Source: Roseibium sp. (GTDB lineage: Bacteria; Pseudomonadota; Alphaproteobacteria; Rhizobiales; Stappiaceae). From it: a DNA stretch of 64,000 nucleotides. Within the stretch, counting starts at the first letter, position 1, and each line of letters starts with the position of its first letter. The notes under the pieces are model-generated. The model was not told where the DNA came from. It made no database searches and worked only from the letters and a program-made list of their open reading frames with translations. Shown here in pieces: positions 44,299 to 54,073 of this stretch. The translations under genes were made by a program, and so were the position numbers. The stretch spans positions 244,530 to 308,529 of the forward strand of contig JAEPML010000004.1 of NCBI GenBank assembly GCA_017643925.1, given 5' to 3'.

Positions 44299-47200
44299 TC
44301 AGCTTTCGAAGACCAACAGAAGGTCTTTTGCGTCGATCTGGGAACCCGGCGTCACAAGCACTTCGGCCACCTTGCCATCCCGCTCCGCGTGCAGGGCGGT
44401 TTCCATTTTCATGGCCTCGATGGACACCAGGACGTCGCCAGCCTTGACGTCCTGCCCCGCCTTGACCGCAACCGTGGAGATGACACCCGGCATCGGCGCC
44501 CCGACCTGGGCAGCATTGCCGTCTTCGGCCTTGCGCATTGCGGCCGCACCGGTGGCGCCATGGGCACGATCCGGCACCTTGACGTTGCGCGGTTGCCCGT
44601 TGAGCTCGAAGAAGACCTTCTTCTCGCCCTTCTCGTCGGTCTCACCGATAGCCTGGCAGCGCACCACAAGGGTTTTTCCGGGCTCGAGATCTACAAAAAC
44701 CTCGTCGCCAGCTTCAAGGCCATAGAAATAGACCGGTGTCGGAAGAACCGAAGCCGGGCCGTATTGCTGCTGTGCCTTGTCGAAGTCCGTGAAGACCTTC
44801 GGGTACATCAGGTAGGAAGCCAGTTCCGTGTCGTCGACATCGTGGCCAACGGCAGCCGCGGCTGTTTCCCGCTCCGCATCCAGATCCGCTTCGTCAAGCA
44901 GGGAACCTGGACGAACCACGATCGGGTTCTCGCCCTTGAGCACCTTTTTCTGCAGGGCTTCGGGCCACCCACCGGGAGACTGTCCGAGATCACCGTGAAG
45001 CATTTTCACGACACTGTCCGGGAAGGCGACATCCTTGGTGGGGTCTTCAACTTCGTCCACTGAAAGGCCCTGGCTGACCATCATCAGCGCCATGTCACCA
45101 ACCACCTTGGAAGACGGGGTCACCTTCACGATGTCACCGAACATCATGTTGACGTCGGCATAGGCCTGGGCAACCTCGTGCCAGCGTGTTTCCAGACCAA
45201 GCGAACGCGCCTGCTCCTTCAGGTTGGTGAACTGACCGCCCGGCATTTCGTGCAGATAGACTTCCGAGGCCCCGAAGCGCAGATCGCTCTCGAAAGCCCG
45301 GTATTGGGTTCGCACCGCCTCCCAGTAGAAGGAAATCTGGCGGATCGTCCTGGCATCCAGACCCGTGTCACGCTCGCTTCCGCGCAGTGCCTCGACAATG
45401 GATCCGAGACATGGCTGCGATGTCAGGCCGGACAATGCATCCATCGCCGCGTCGACGGCATCCGCTCCCGCCTCGACAGCCGCAAGAACCGTCGCAGCTG
45501 CAATGCCGGATGTGTCATGGGTATGGAAGTGGATCGGCAGATCGACTTCTTCCTTCAGGGTTTTGATGAGAACCTTGGCGGCTTCCGGCTTCAGCAGGCC
45601 CGCCATGTCCTTGATGCCGAGGATATGTGCACCTGCCGCTTCAAGTTCCTTGGCCAGACCGACATAGTATTTGAGGTCATATTTCGGCCGGGCGCTGTCC
45701 AGCATGTCCCCGGTATAGCAAAGCACACCTTCGCAAAGCTTGCCGGATTCCTGAACGGCATCCATGGAGACGCGCATGTTCTCCACCCAGTTCAGGCAAT
45801 CGAAGACGCGGAAGAGATCGACACCGTTTTCGGCGGCCTGCTTGACGAAGAACTTGACGACATTGTCCGGATAGTTGGTGTAACCCACACCGTTGGAACC
45901 GCGCAGCAGCATCTGAAGCAGGATGTTCGGCGCTCTTTCGCGGATCTGGTGAAGCCGCTCCCACGGACTTTCGGTCAGGAAGCGCATGGCAACATCGAAG
46001 GTCGCGCCGCCCCAGCACTCCAGCGAAAACAGCGACGGCAATCCGGCGGCATAGGCCTCCGCGATGTTGACGATGTCGTGGCTGCGCATGCGTGTTGCCA
46101 ACAGCGACTGGTGTCCGTCGCGCATCGTCGTGTCGGTGATCAGAGCGCGCTTCTCGGCCTTCATCCAGTCGGCAAAGCCTTTTGCACCCAACTGATCCAG
46201 CAACTGGCGCGTACCCGCCGGCTTGTCGTCGCCGAAATCGGGTACGATCGGAGCCGCAACATCCTCAGGCGGACGCGCCCGGTTCTTGGTTTCCGGGTGC
46301 CCGTTGACCGAGACGTCGGCAATGTAGGTGAGGAGCTTGGTCGCCCTGTCCTGGCGCTTCGTCTGCTCAAACAACGCCGGTGTGTCGTCGATGAAACGGG
46401 TGGTGTAATTGTTCGCCCGGAAATCCTCGTGATCGATGATGTTTTCCAGGAACACAAGGTTGGTCGCGACACCACGGATACGGAATTCACGCAGAGCGCG
46501 GTCCATGCGCTTGCGGGCATCTTCCGCCGTTGGTGCCCAAGCGGTGACCTTTTCCAGAAGCGGGTCATAGAACCGTGTGATCACGGCGCCGGAATAGGCG
46601 GTGCCGCCATCGAGACGGATACCGAAGCCGGTCGCGCCGCGATAGGCGGTGATGCGGCCGTAATCGGGAATGAAGTTCTGCTCGGGATCTTCCGTGGTGA
46701 TGCGGCACTGAAGGGCATGACCGTTCAGGCGAATGTTTTCCTGCGCCGGGACACCGCTTGCCGGCGTTCCGATCCTGGCACCTTCGCAGATCTTGATCTG
46801 CGCCTGGACAATGTCGATCCCGGTCACTTCTTCCGTGACCGTATGCTCGACCTGAACGCGCGGGTTCACCTCGATGAAATAGATGGAACCCGTGTCTGCA
46901 TCCATCAGGAACTCGACGGTCCCCGCACCGCGATAGTTCACGGCCTGGCCGATTTTCAGGCCGTAGTCACAAAGCTCGGCCCGCTTGGCTTCGTCCAGAT
47001 AGGGAGCGGGTGCCCGCTCGACCACTTTCTGGTGCCGCCGCTGGATCGAACAGTCACGCTCGTAAAGGTGAACCAGACCACCTTGTCCGTCACCGAGGAT
47101 CTGGACTTCCACATGCCGTGCCCGCTGGACCAGCTTTTCGAGATAGATCTCGTCCTTGCCGAAAGCAGCCTTGGCTTCGCGCTTTGCCGCAAGCACTTCC

Positions 47201-47742
47201 TTGGACAGCGTCGCTTCGTCCGGAATGACGCGCATGCCGCGGCCACCGCCACCCCAGGAGGCCTTCAGCATCACCGGGTAACCGATTTCCAGGGCGAGTT
47301 TCTTGATGTCTTCAAGATCGTCCGGGAGCGGATCGGTTGCCGGCATGACCGGAACGCCGGCTTCGATGGCAAGGTTGCGCGCTGCCACCTTGTTGCCGAG
47401 ACGGCGCATGGTTTCCGACTTCGGACCAATGAACGTAATCCCGGCCGCCTCGCAGGCGTCGACGAATTCCGGGCTTTCCGACAACAAGCCGTAGCCCGGG
47501 TGGATTGCATCGGCTCCGGAGTGTTTGGCGACACGAATGATCTCGTCGATGGACAGGTAAGCCTCGATGGGTCCGAGCCCCTTGCCGACCTGATAGGCTT
47601 CGTCCGCCTTGAAGCGGTGCAGTGCCAGTTTGTCCTGTTCCGCATAGATCGCGACGGTCTTCAGACCAAGCTCGTTCGCCGCCCGGAAAACCCGGATCGC
47701 AATTTCGGATCTGTTTGCAACGAGAATTTTTGTTATCGCCAA
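44299..47742 (-). CDS. pyc: Pyruvate carboxylase
   Basis: This 1147-residue enzyme combines the full set of domains. Biotin carboxylase spans about 1-460 (SWGGGGRGMRVI, EVNPRVQVEHTVTEEVTG), carboxyltransferase about 535-810 (TTMRDGHQSLLATRMR), and an allosteric/central domain follows. The C-terminal biotinyl domain has EAMKMET, with the biotin-bearing Lys1112. It carboxylates pyruvate to oxaloacetate in the cytoplasm (anaplerosis). The start is MAITKILVANRSEIAIRVFR at 47742. It is monocistronic. Confidence 0.97.
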   Translation of the reverse strand: MAITKILVANRSEIAIRVFRAANELGLKTVAIYAEQDKLALHRFKADEAYQVGKGLGPIEAYLSIDEIIRVAKHSGADAIHPGYGLLSESPEFVDACEAAGITFIGPKSETMRRLGNKVAARNLAIEAGVPVMPATDPLPDDLEDIKKLALEIGYPVMLKASWGGGGRGMRVIPDEATLSKEVLAAKREAKAAFGKDEIYLEKLVQRARHVEVQILGDGQGGLVHLYERDCSIQRRHQKVVERAPAPYLDEAKRAELCDYGLKIGQAVNYRGAGTVEFLMDADTGSIYFIEVNPRVQVEHTVTEEVTGIDIVQAQIKICEGARIGTPASGVPAQENIRLNGHALQCRITTEDPEQNFIPDYGRITAYRGATGFGIRLDGGTAYSGAVITRFYDPLLEKVTAWAPTAEDARKRMDRALREFRIRGVATNLVFLENIIDHEDFRANNYTTRFIDDTPALFEQTKRQDRATKLLTYIADVSVNGHPETKNRARPPEDVAAPIVPDFGDDKPAGTRQLLDQLGAKGFADWMKAEKRALITDTTMRDGHQSLLATRMRSHDIVNIAEAYAAGLPSLFSLECWGGATFDVAMRFLTESPWERLHQIRERAPNILLQMLLRGSNGVGYTNYPDNVVKFFVKQAAENGVDLFRVFDCLNWVENMRVSMDAVQESGKLCEGVLCYTGDMLDSARPKYDLKYYVGLAKELEAAGAHILGIKDMAGLLKPEAAKVLIKTLKEEVDLPIHFHTHDTSGIAAATVLAAVEAGADAVDAAMDALSGLTSQPCLGSIVEALRGSERDTGLDARTIRQISFYWEAVRTQYRAFESDLRFGASEVYLHEMPGGQFTNLKEQARSLGLETRWHEVAQAYADVNMMFGDIVKVTPSSKVVGDMALMMVSQGLSVDEVEDPTKDVAFPDSVVKMLHGDLGQSPGGWPEALQKKVLKGENPIVVRPGSLLDEADLDAERETAAAAVGHDVDDTELASYLMYPKVFTDFDKAQQQYGPASVLPTPVYFYGLEAGDEVFVDLEPGKTLVVRCQAIGETDEKGEKKVFFELNGQPRNVKVPDRAHGATGAAAMRKAEDGNAAQVGAPMPGVISTVAVKAGQDVKAGDVLVSIEAMKMETALHAERDGKVAEVLVTPGSQIDAKDLLLVFES

Positions 47743-48628
47743 ACGCCCTTCCCCCTAATTTTTCACAAAAGTGGAGCCCGATTTCGAAAGTTTTCTACTT
47801 TGGTCGGACGCAGAAGAAAAGGGGCAGAAGTGATGTCCTTTTTTTCGCCCGGAGAATATTTTTGCGTCTACACGGGTAACTCTTAGAAAAAGAACGTTTA
47901 TTCCTGTGAAATCATACCAGAACTTGGAAGCCAGAAAAATTTGCACCGCAGCATTTTTCATCCCATTCCGGCGCCGCATCGCACAAAAAATGACACATTA
48001 ACGCTCTGAAAAGCGCAATCCGGCAAACCCGATCCAATCCACCGGGATCAATATTCAGGTATCAAGCCGCGTCTGGGTTCATTTTGACACAGCATGATTA
48101 ACGCCTGCACCAGAGACGCCAAATCGCTCGCGGCACGGGCCCGCCGACTAGAGGCTCAATCGACCTAGACCTACTATATCTTGTAAGAACAAAACAAAAA
48201 CACTCTGGAATCAGCGATTCGTCCGAGATTCGTTCACCCTGTGTCCCATGGTAAACAGGGCAGGGGACCGACGTCGTCGGCGCCATTTTTCATAAATTAA
48301 GTATTGACACTAAATCGAAGCGATCAGGCCTGCGCCAGGTGATTTGACTCAAACCCTTGACTAGATTCATGATTTTGTACCCGTACAGGGTGAACAAACC
48401 ACATCTGGTAGAGAACAAATCCTGAATCCACGAGAGTCAGCGATTCGGTTTCGGTTTGTTCCAGAGTCGTTCTCCACAGTTTATTTTTCGCAATACAATC
48501 AACCGCCTTTAGCCAAAAGAAGGGCGACACGCCGTGTCTTGCTGTGCTAGACACGCGACACTAGGTCTAGTACCAAGAATTCGATATTCGGCGCCGCGCC
48601 AAAAGAAAGCTCGATCACAACCACTCCC
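47743..48628. other. Long intergenic region with inverted repeats
   Basis: No supportable gene is seen in 886 bases; short frames on the minus strand have no ribosome-binding site or domain. The region is AT-richer than the genes beside it. Between 48202 and 48467 it has a pattern of inverted and direct repeats (ACTCTGGAA/TTCCAGAGT, GTTCACCCTGT/ACAGGGTGAAC, TCAGCGATTCG twice). Confidence 0.6.
48202..48467. repeat. Nested inverted and direct repeats between pyc and the helicase
   Basis: ACTCTGGAA (48202-48210) is mirrored by TTCCAGAGT (48459-48467), and GTTCACCCTGT (48232-48242) by ACAGGGTGAAC (48385-48395). TCAGCGATTCG occurs directly at 48211-48221 and 48437-48447. The two halves look like diverged inverted copies of one sequence, with unequal interior lengths (41 and 83 bases). 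Confidence 0.6.
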
Positions 48629-51600
48629 ATGCCCCGCCCTCAAAATCTGCCGCTGCCCCCGTCAGCACGGTCCCGCACCGTGACGGCTGTTCTGGGTCCG
48701 ACAAACACCGGCAAAACACATCTTGCGATCGAACGCATGCTCGCACAGTCCTCCGGCCTCATCGGACTGCCCCTTCGGCTGCTTGCAAGGGAGGTCTACG
48801 GCCGTGTCGTGGAGCGTGCAGGAGAAGAAGCAGTCGCACTGATAACCGGTGAAGAGAAAATCATTCCAAAGTCACCCCGTTTCTGGGTGTCGACAGTCGA
48901 GGCCATGCCGCTGGACCTCGAGACCGAGTTCGTCGCCATCGACGAAGTCCAGCTGGCCGGCAATCTCGACCGGGGGCACGTCTTTACCGATCGCATTCTC
49001 AATCTGCGCGGCCAGTCCGAGACGCTTCTGCTCGGGTCGGCCACGGCACGCCCTCTTCTTGAAAAACTGCTGCCGGGGCTGAATGTTGTCACCCGACCCA
49101 GAATGTCCATTTTAGAATATGCGGGTTCGAAGAAGGTCTCCAGGCTCCCTGCGCGCTCTGCAATCGTTGCCTTCTCCTCAGATGAAGTCTACTCGATTGC
49201 GGAATTGATCCGCCGGCAACGTGGCGGGGCCGCGGTTGTGCTCGGCTCGCTCAGTCCGCGGACCCGGAACGCCCAGGTCGAACTCTTTCAAAACGGCGAT
49301 GTTGATCATCTCGTTGCGACAGATGCAATTGGCATGGGGCTGAACCTGGATGTCCACCACATCGCCTTTGCCGGAAACCGGAAATATGACGGCTACCAGT
49401 ACCGCCAGTTGACGCCGTCCGAGATGGCACAGATCGCGGGTCGGGCAGGCCGGCACACGAAAGACGGCACTTTTGGCGTCACCGGACGGGTGGACCCGCT
49501 CGACGACGATTTGATCGAGCAGATTGAAAGTCATCAGTTTGACAGCCTGAAAGTGCTGCAATGGCGCAACAGTGCGCTGGATTTTTCATCTGCCAATGCC
49601 CTGCGCCGCAGTCTGGATATGGCTCCAAAAGAGGCGGGTCTGGCAAGGGCACCCATCGGCGACGACATCACGGCTCTTGAACTATTATTACGCGACAGCG
49701 CAATATCCGGAATGGCAAGGGGCGAAAAAGCGATCGAATTGTTATGGGATGTGTGTCAAATCCCGGATTACCGCAAAATAGCACCGGCCAATCATGCGGA
49801 CCTGCTCAACACCATCTACACGCATCTGATACAGGATAATGCGATCGCAGATGACTGGTTCCAGCGTCAATTGGCCTTCGCAGACCGCGCAGATGGTGAT
49901 ATCGACACACTCGCGAACCGGATTGCCCATATCCGGACCTGGACTTATGTTGCCAATCGCCCTGACTGGCTGGCCGATCCGGCCCACTGGCAAGGCGTGA
50001 CACGCGGCATTGAAGATAAACTATCTGACGCCCTCCACGAGCGACTGACACAGCGCTTCGTGGACAGGCGGACAAGTGTATTGATGCGACGTTTGAGAGA
50101 GAACGCAATGCTGGAAGCAGAAATTACATCGAGCGGCGATGTGCTCGTGGAAGGTCAGCACATCGGAAATTTGCTTGGCTTCCGCTTTGCCCCTGACGCG
50201 GCGGCCGAAGGCGAGGACGGCAAGACCGTTCGGGCGGCTGCCCAGAAAGCCCTGACGACTGAAATCGAGGCGCGGGCCGAAAAGCTCGGCAAGTCGGAAA
50301 ACGCCGATTTTGTCCTGACCTCGGAAGGCGCGATCCGCTGGCGCGGCGAACCCGTTGCCAAACTGGCGGCCAGCGACGACGTTCTGGCACCGACTGTGCT
50401 GCTTCTGGCCGACGAGCATCTGACCGGCCCGGCGCGGGACACCGTCCAGAATCGACTGGACCTTTGGATCAAGGCACAGCTCGACACGTTGTTGAAACCT
50501 TTGGTTGACCTGAAATCCGGTGAAGGCCTCGAAGGACTTGCCAGAGGCATCGCGTTCCGGATCGTCGAAGGACTCGGCATTCTTGAACGGAACGAGGCCG
50601 CGGACGAGATCCGTCAGCTCGATCAGGACATGCGTGCTTCGCTCCGGAAGCACGGCGTTCGATTCGGCGCCTACACCGTGTTCGTTCCGGCTCTGCTGAA
50701 ACCGGCCCCAAGCCAGCTTCTTGCGCAGCTTTGGGCTCTCAAGCACGGCACGCTGGACATGAACGGCATGGCCGAGCTGCCTCAGCTGTCAGCTTCCGGC
50801 CGGACGTCCATTCCGGTTGACGAAACGATCGACAAGGCTCTCTACAAGGTCGTCGGGTTCCGTGTTTGCGGACCGCGCGCCGTTCGGGTTGATATCCTTG
50901 AGCGCCTGGCTGACCTGATCCGGCCGCTGATCGCCTGGAAACCACTCGATGCAGAGGTTGCTCCCCCCGAAGGCGCGATCGAGCAGGGAGGAGGTTTCAC
51001 GGTCACCGTGGCCATGACCTCGCTTCTTGGCTGTGCCGGTGAAGACTTCTCAGCCGTGCTGAAATCGCTCGGCTACCGGCTTGAGACCAAGGAAGTACAG
51101 CGCCCCGTAGTTCAAAAGCCGGAGGCAAACAGCGCCGACGCCACCTCTTCAGAAGAGAATGAAGCAGAAAGCGCGGGCGAATCCGGTTCAACGACTGCCG
51201 AAACCGGAGCTGAGAGCGAAAGCACCACCGACGCACCCGGAGAAAGCCAAACGGAAGAAATATCCGCTGCACCGGAAGCTGAAGAGGCAAAACCATCCTC
51301 CGAAGAAGTCACCACGGCGCCCGAGACCGAAGCTGCACCTGCGGAAACAACCGAAGAGACTGCATCGACGGAAGCCGCCGCTGAAGCAGGAGACGAAGCA
51401 CCTGCCGATAACGCTGGCGAAAATGCTGGCGAAACAGAAAGCGCCGCCTCCGACGCGCCCGAGATGGAGACAGTGACGATTGAAATCTGGCGTCCGGGCC
51501 GGCATGACCGCCGTCCGCGTGGCCGTCAGGATCAACGCCGCGGCGGTGAGAACCGCCGTCACCAGGGCCCCAAGGGCGGCCACGGTGACAAGCGCCATGG

Positions 51601-51778
51601 CAAGGGTGGCGGAAAAGGTGGACCCGGGCGCAATCGCGGCGGACACCAGGGCGGCCAGAAGGGGTACGACGGCGGACGTCGCGACCGGCCCCAGAAAGAC
51701 AAGCCGATTGATCCGAATTCACCGTTTGCAGCTCTGATGGCCCTCAAGGCTGAAATGGACAACAAGGACAAGAAGTAA
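48629..51778 (+). CDS. SUV3/MgpS-type DEAD-like RNA helicase
   Basis: The protein has 1049 residues. The helicase core has Walker A GPTNTGKT (23-30), Walker B DEVQ, motif III LLLGSATARP and motif VI QIAGRAGRHTKDG. The layout is that of mitochondrial SUV3-like helicases found in Alphaproteobacteria. After about residue 830 comes a long acidic Glu/Ala/Ser-rich tail, ending in a basic Arg/Gly-rich segment (RRPRGRQDQRRGGENRRHQ), typical of RNA binding. It probably unwinds structured RNA for turnover. Its TAA overlaps the S4 gene. Confidence 0.88.
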   Translation: MPRPQNLPLPPSARSRTVTAVLGPTNTGKTHLAIERMLAQSSGLIGLPLRLLAREVYGRVVERAGEEAVALITGEEKIIPKSPRFWVSTVEAMPLDLETEFVAIDEVQLAGNLDRGHVFTDRILNLRGQSETLLLGSATARPLLEKLLPGLNVVTRPRMSILEYAGSKKVSRLPARSAIVAFSSDEVYSIAELIRRQRGGAAVVLGSLSPRTRNAQVELFQNGDVDHLVATDAIGMGLNLDVHHIAFAGNRKYDGYQYRQLTPSEMAQIAGRAGRHTKDGTFGVTGRVDPLDDDLIEQIESHQFDSLKVLQWRNSALDFSSANALRRSLDMAPKEAGLARAPIGDDITALELLLRDSAISGMARGEKAIELLWDVCQIPDYRKIAPANHADLLNTIYTHLIQDNAIADDWFQRQLAFADRADGDIDTLANRIAHIRTWTYVANRPDWLADPAHWQGVTRGIEDKLSDALHERLTQRFVDRRTSVLMRRLRENAMLEAEITSSGDVLVEGQHIGNLLGFRFAPDAAAEGEDGKTVRAAAQKALTTEIEARAEKLGKSENADFVLTSEGAIRWRGEPVAKLAASDDVLAPTVLLLADEHLTGPARDTVQNRLDLWIKAQLDTLLKPLVDLKSGEGLEGLARGIAFRIVEGLGILERNEAADEIRQLDQDMRASLRKHGVRFGAYTVFVPALLKPAPSQLLAQLWALKHGTLDMNGMAELPQLSASGRTSIPVDETIDKALYKVVGFRVCGPRAVRVDILERLADLIRPLIAWKPLDAEVAPPEGAIEQGGGFTVTVAMTSLLGCAGEDFSAVLKSLGYRLETKEVQRPVVQKPEANSADATSSEENEAESAGESGSTTAETGAESESTTDAPGESQTEEISAAPEAEEAKPSSEEVTTAPETEAAPAETTEETASTEAAAEAGDEAPADNAGENAGETESAASDAPEMETVTIEIWRPGRHDRRPRGRQDQRRGGENRRHQGPKGGHGDKRHGKGGGKGGPGRNRGGHQGGQKGYDGGRRDRPQKDKPIDPNSPFAALMALKAEMDNKDKK

Positions 51779-52179
51779 TCTCGGCATCCGAATCCCAGAT
51801 CTCGGGCGCAAGCCTGCGTGTCGACAAGTGGCTCTGGTACGCCAGGGCCACCAAGTCACGGTCCCTGGCGCAGAAACTGGCCACTTCCGGTCATGTGCGC
51901 GTTAACAAGGAAAAGATCTCATCGGCCAGCAAGGCTCTCAAGGTTGGCGATGTTCTGACGATTACGCTTGAGCGGCGTATCCTGGTGCTCAAAGTTCTCG
52001 AACTTGGAACCCGGCGCGGTCCCTATGAAGAGGCGCGCAAGCTCTACGAGGACATGTCCCCGCCGCCCCCTCCAAAGAAGGACTCGCCACCGCCGCCGCC
52101 TGGTCAGCGGGAAGCTGGAAGCGGGCGGCCCACAAAACGGGATCGCCGGAAAATTGATGCCTTTCGCCTCGACGACTGA
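51778..52179 (+). CDS. S4-domain RNA-binding protein (HslR/Hsp15-like) with ATC in place of a start codon
   Basis: The encoded 133 residues start (I/M)SASESQISG and continue into a full S4 domain: SLRVDKWLWYARATKSRSLA, then GHVRVNKEKISSASKALKVGD. The in-frame codon overlapping the helicase stop (TAATC) is ATC; there is no ATG, GTG or TTG before GTG at 51895, which would delete most of the S4 fold. AAGGA lies upstream. Relatives typically start here with ATG. The tail is Pro-rich and basic. HslR rescues stalled 50S-peptidyl-tRNA complexes. Confidence 0.75.
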   Translation: MSASESQISGASLRVDKWLWYARATKSRSLAQKLATSGHVRVNKEKISSASKALKVGDVLTITLERRILVLKVLELGTRRGPYEEARKLYEDMSPPPPPKKDSPPPPPGQREAGSGRPTKRDRRKIDAFRLDD

Positions 52180-52398
52180 TTTAAAATCCGGGTTCGGCCG
52201 CTAAAACAGAATAACTTTCTCTTTCGTCACTGAAATGCGTCATCCTGAACGCTTGCACGCGCCTTCCAAAAACGATACCCAACTGCAACGAAGAATTTCT
52301 CGTGTGCTCGCGTCCGAGCGAGTGTCACGCAATGATCGCCATGAAACAGAGCGCATTTGGATAACGCGCTGGTTTCCCGGCACCGAGCGAGGATACCG

Positions 52399-52731
52399 AT
52401 GACCTACGTCGTCACAGACAATTGCATCAAGTGCAAATACACCGATTGTGTTGAAGTCTGCCCGGTGGATTGTTTCTATGAGGGTGAGAACTTTCTTGTT
52501 ATCAATCCGGACGAATGTATCGATTGCGGCGTGTGCGAACCCGAATGCCCGGCAGAAGCCATTCTTCCGGATACGGAACCCGGCCTTGAAAAGTGGATTG
52601 AAATCAACGCCGAATATTCCGAGAAGTGGCCCAACATCACTGAGAAGAAAGATCCGATGCCGGACGCTGCGGAATTTGACGGCAAAGAAAACAAGTTCGA
52701 AAAATTCTTCTCGCCAAATCCGCCTTCGTAA
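52399..52731 (+). CDS. fdxA: 7Fe ferredoxin FdxA
   Basis: The 110-residue protein has the FdxA cysteine layout: the N-terminal [18 protein letters not shown] region for the 3Fe-4S/4Fe-4S pair and [15 protein letters not shown] for the second cluster. The C-terminal extension ([14 protein letters not shown]) is typical of alphaproteobacterial FdxA. It transfers electrons in the cytoplasm. GAGG lies before the ATG at 52399; the longer frame from 52357 is unlikely. It is followed by carD, as in many Rhizobiales. Confidence 0.94.
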   Translation: MTYVVTDNCIKCKYTDCVEVCPVDCFYEGENFLVINPDECIDCGVCEPECPAEAILPDTEPGLEKWIEINAEYSEKWPNITEKKDPMPDAAEFDGKENKFEKFFSPNPPS

Positions 52732-53185
52732 GTGATAGATCCTGAGTTGCGTCAGACTGACGCACACCAAATTATTTATTTAAGTCATTGAAATATTTGT
52801 CGAACTACAGCCTGCGCCCAGAATCCCGGGTGCCGGGCCAATGTTGCGTCTGCGCAGCAGGGAAGCGCAACCCTTTAATTTTCCACAAAAGTGTGTTATT
52901 TATCTAAGGGATAGTCGCCAACCACGAGAACAACCCCCGAAACGGAGTCTTTAAAAACGCGTCCCGGTTTGCTTGCACCGGACAGCGTAAGGTCCCGGCA
53001 GCTCAATTGACTGATCAAGGTTCTAAAGTGGTTTTTGACGACTGACTAGCCCTGACACGCCGAATATCAACAGGCGTTCCAGAATTGGATCGCCCCAGGG
53101 GCGCGTGTCGCACATAAGAAGGCCCGCAAATGCGGCCTACCAACGGTCCGGCTGGACCGACAACTGCGCAGGAGAGAATACAAGT
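52732..53185. other. Intergenic region upstream of carD
   Basis: No gene is supported in 454 bases. The first half is AT-rich (around 52760-52920), suggesting the carD promoter lies there or after; no clear -35/-10 pair or known operator is recognised. Confidence 0.5.
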
Positions 53186-53776
53186 ATGGCAACAAACACC
53201 AAAAAGACCGCGCAGCGTCAAGGTTTTAAGACTGGCGAGTACATCGTTTATCCGGCGCATGGCGTCGGCCAGATCACTGCCATTGAAGAGCAGAACGTTG
53301 CAGGTCACTCTTTGGAGTTGCTCGTAATCGTTTTCGAACAGGACAAGATGACCCTTCGGGTGCCCGTCGCAAAGATCGCTTCTGTTGGCATGCGCAAGCT
53401 TGGTGACCCGACAGCCGTCAAGAAGGCATTGGAAACAGTCCGTGGACGTCCGCGCGTCAAGCGCACCATGTGGAGCCGTCGCGCGCAGGAATATGAAGCG
53501 AAAATCAATTCCGGCGATCTGAATTCGATCTCGGAAGTGGTTCGTGATCTGTACCGCTCGGAAAGCCAGCCTGAGCAATCCTATTCCGAGCGCCAGCTCT
53601 ACGAAGCGGCGCTGGATCGCATGGCTCGCGAAATCGCTGCCGTGAACAAGTGCTCTGAAACGGAAGCAATCAAGCAGATCGAGCAGAACCTTGCCAAGTC
53701 GCCGAGCCGTGTAAAAGCTGCCGAAGCAGCCGCTGCCGATTCCGACGACGACGAAGACAGCGAAGTCGCTGCCTGA
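53186..53776 (+). CDS. carD: CarD family transcriptional regulator
   Basis: A 196-residue protein with an N-terminal RNAP-interacting Tudor-like domain (TGEYIVYPAHGVGQITAIEE, residues about 17-36) and a helical C-terminal DNA-binding domain (KRTMWSRRAQEYEAKINSGD). CarD binds the RNA polymerase beta subunit and stabilises open complexes at weak promoters. AGGAGAG precedes the ATG at 53186. A strong terminator follows. It ends in an acidic Asp/Glu tail. Confidence 0.93.
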   Translation: MATNTKKTAQRQGFKTGEYIVYPAHGVGQITAIEEQNVAGHSLELLVIVFEQDKMTLRVPVAKIASVGMRKLGDPTAVKKALETVRGRPRVKRTMWSRRAQEYEAKINSGDLNSISEVVRDLYRSESQPEQSYSERQLYEAALDRMAREIAAVNKCSETEAIKQIEQNLAKSPSRVKAAEAAAADSDDDEDSEVAA

Positions 53777-53810
53777 AACTGATCTGGCAGCTTCGAAACT
53801 GCCGAGAAAA

Positions 53811-53839
53811 GGGCCCGGACATTCCGGGCCCTTTTTTTT
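53811..53839 (+). terminator. Rho-independent terminator after carD
   Basis: GGGCCCGG and CCGGGCCC around ACATT are followed by TTTTTTTT, starting 35 bases past the carD stop. Confidence 0.95.
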
Positions 53840-54073
53840 GTTTTTGTTGCTTTTTATCCAAACGAGACTTGCAGCCGGAACCTTCGCCAACGCGGCAAGC
53901 CCGCGAACCATCGCCAATATTGCCGAGGCACCCTGTGCAATCACCTGCAAAATCGGACGGAATCTTGCTCCTATCACGTAGATGTGCACAGAATCTGACC
54001 CAACGGCAGTCGGAAGTGATCTAATCTACCTTTCGGTACGTATTTCCCCCGATAACACATCGGAGCGTTGATC

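Noticed and set aside
45178..47886. Very long plus-strand open frame opposite pyruvate carboxylase
   Set aside because: It is the antisense shadow of pyc, which has full domain support; the plus-strand translation has no domain and a biased composition.
48098..48554. Two short minus-strand genes in the pyc-helicase gap
   Set aside because: No ribosome-binding sites, no domains, and both lie within the repeat structure.
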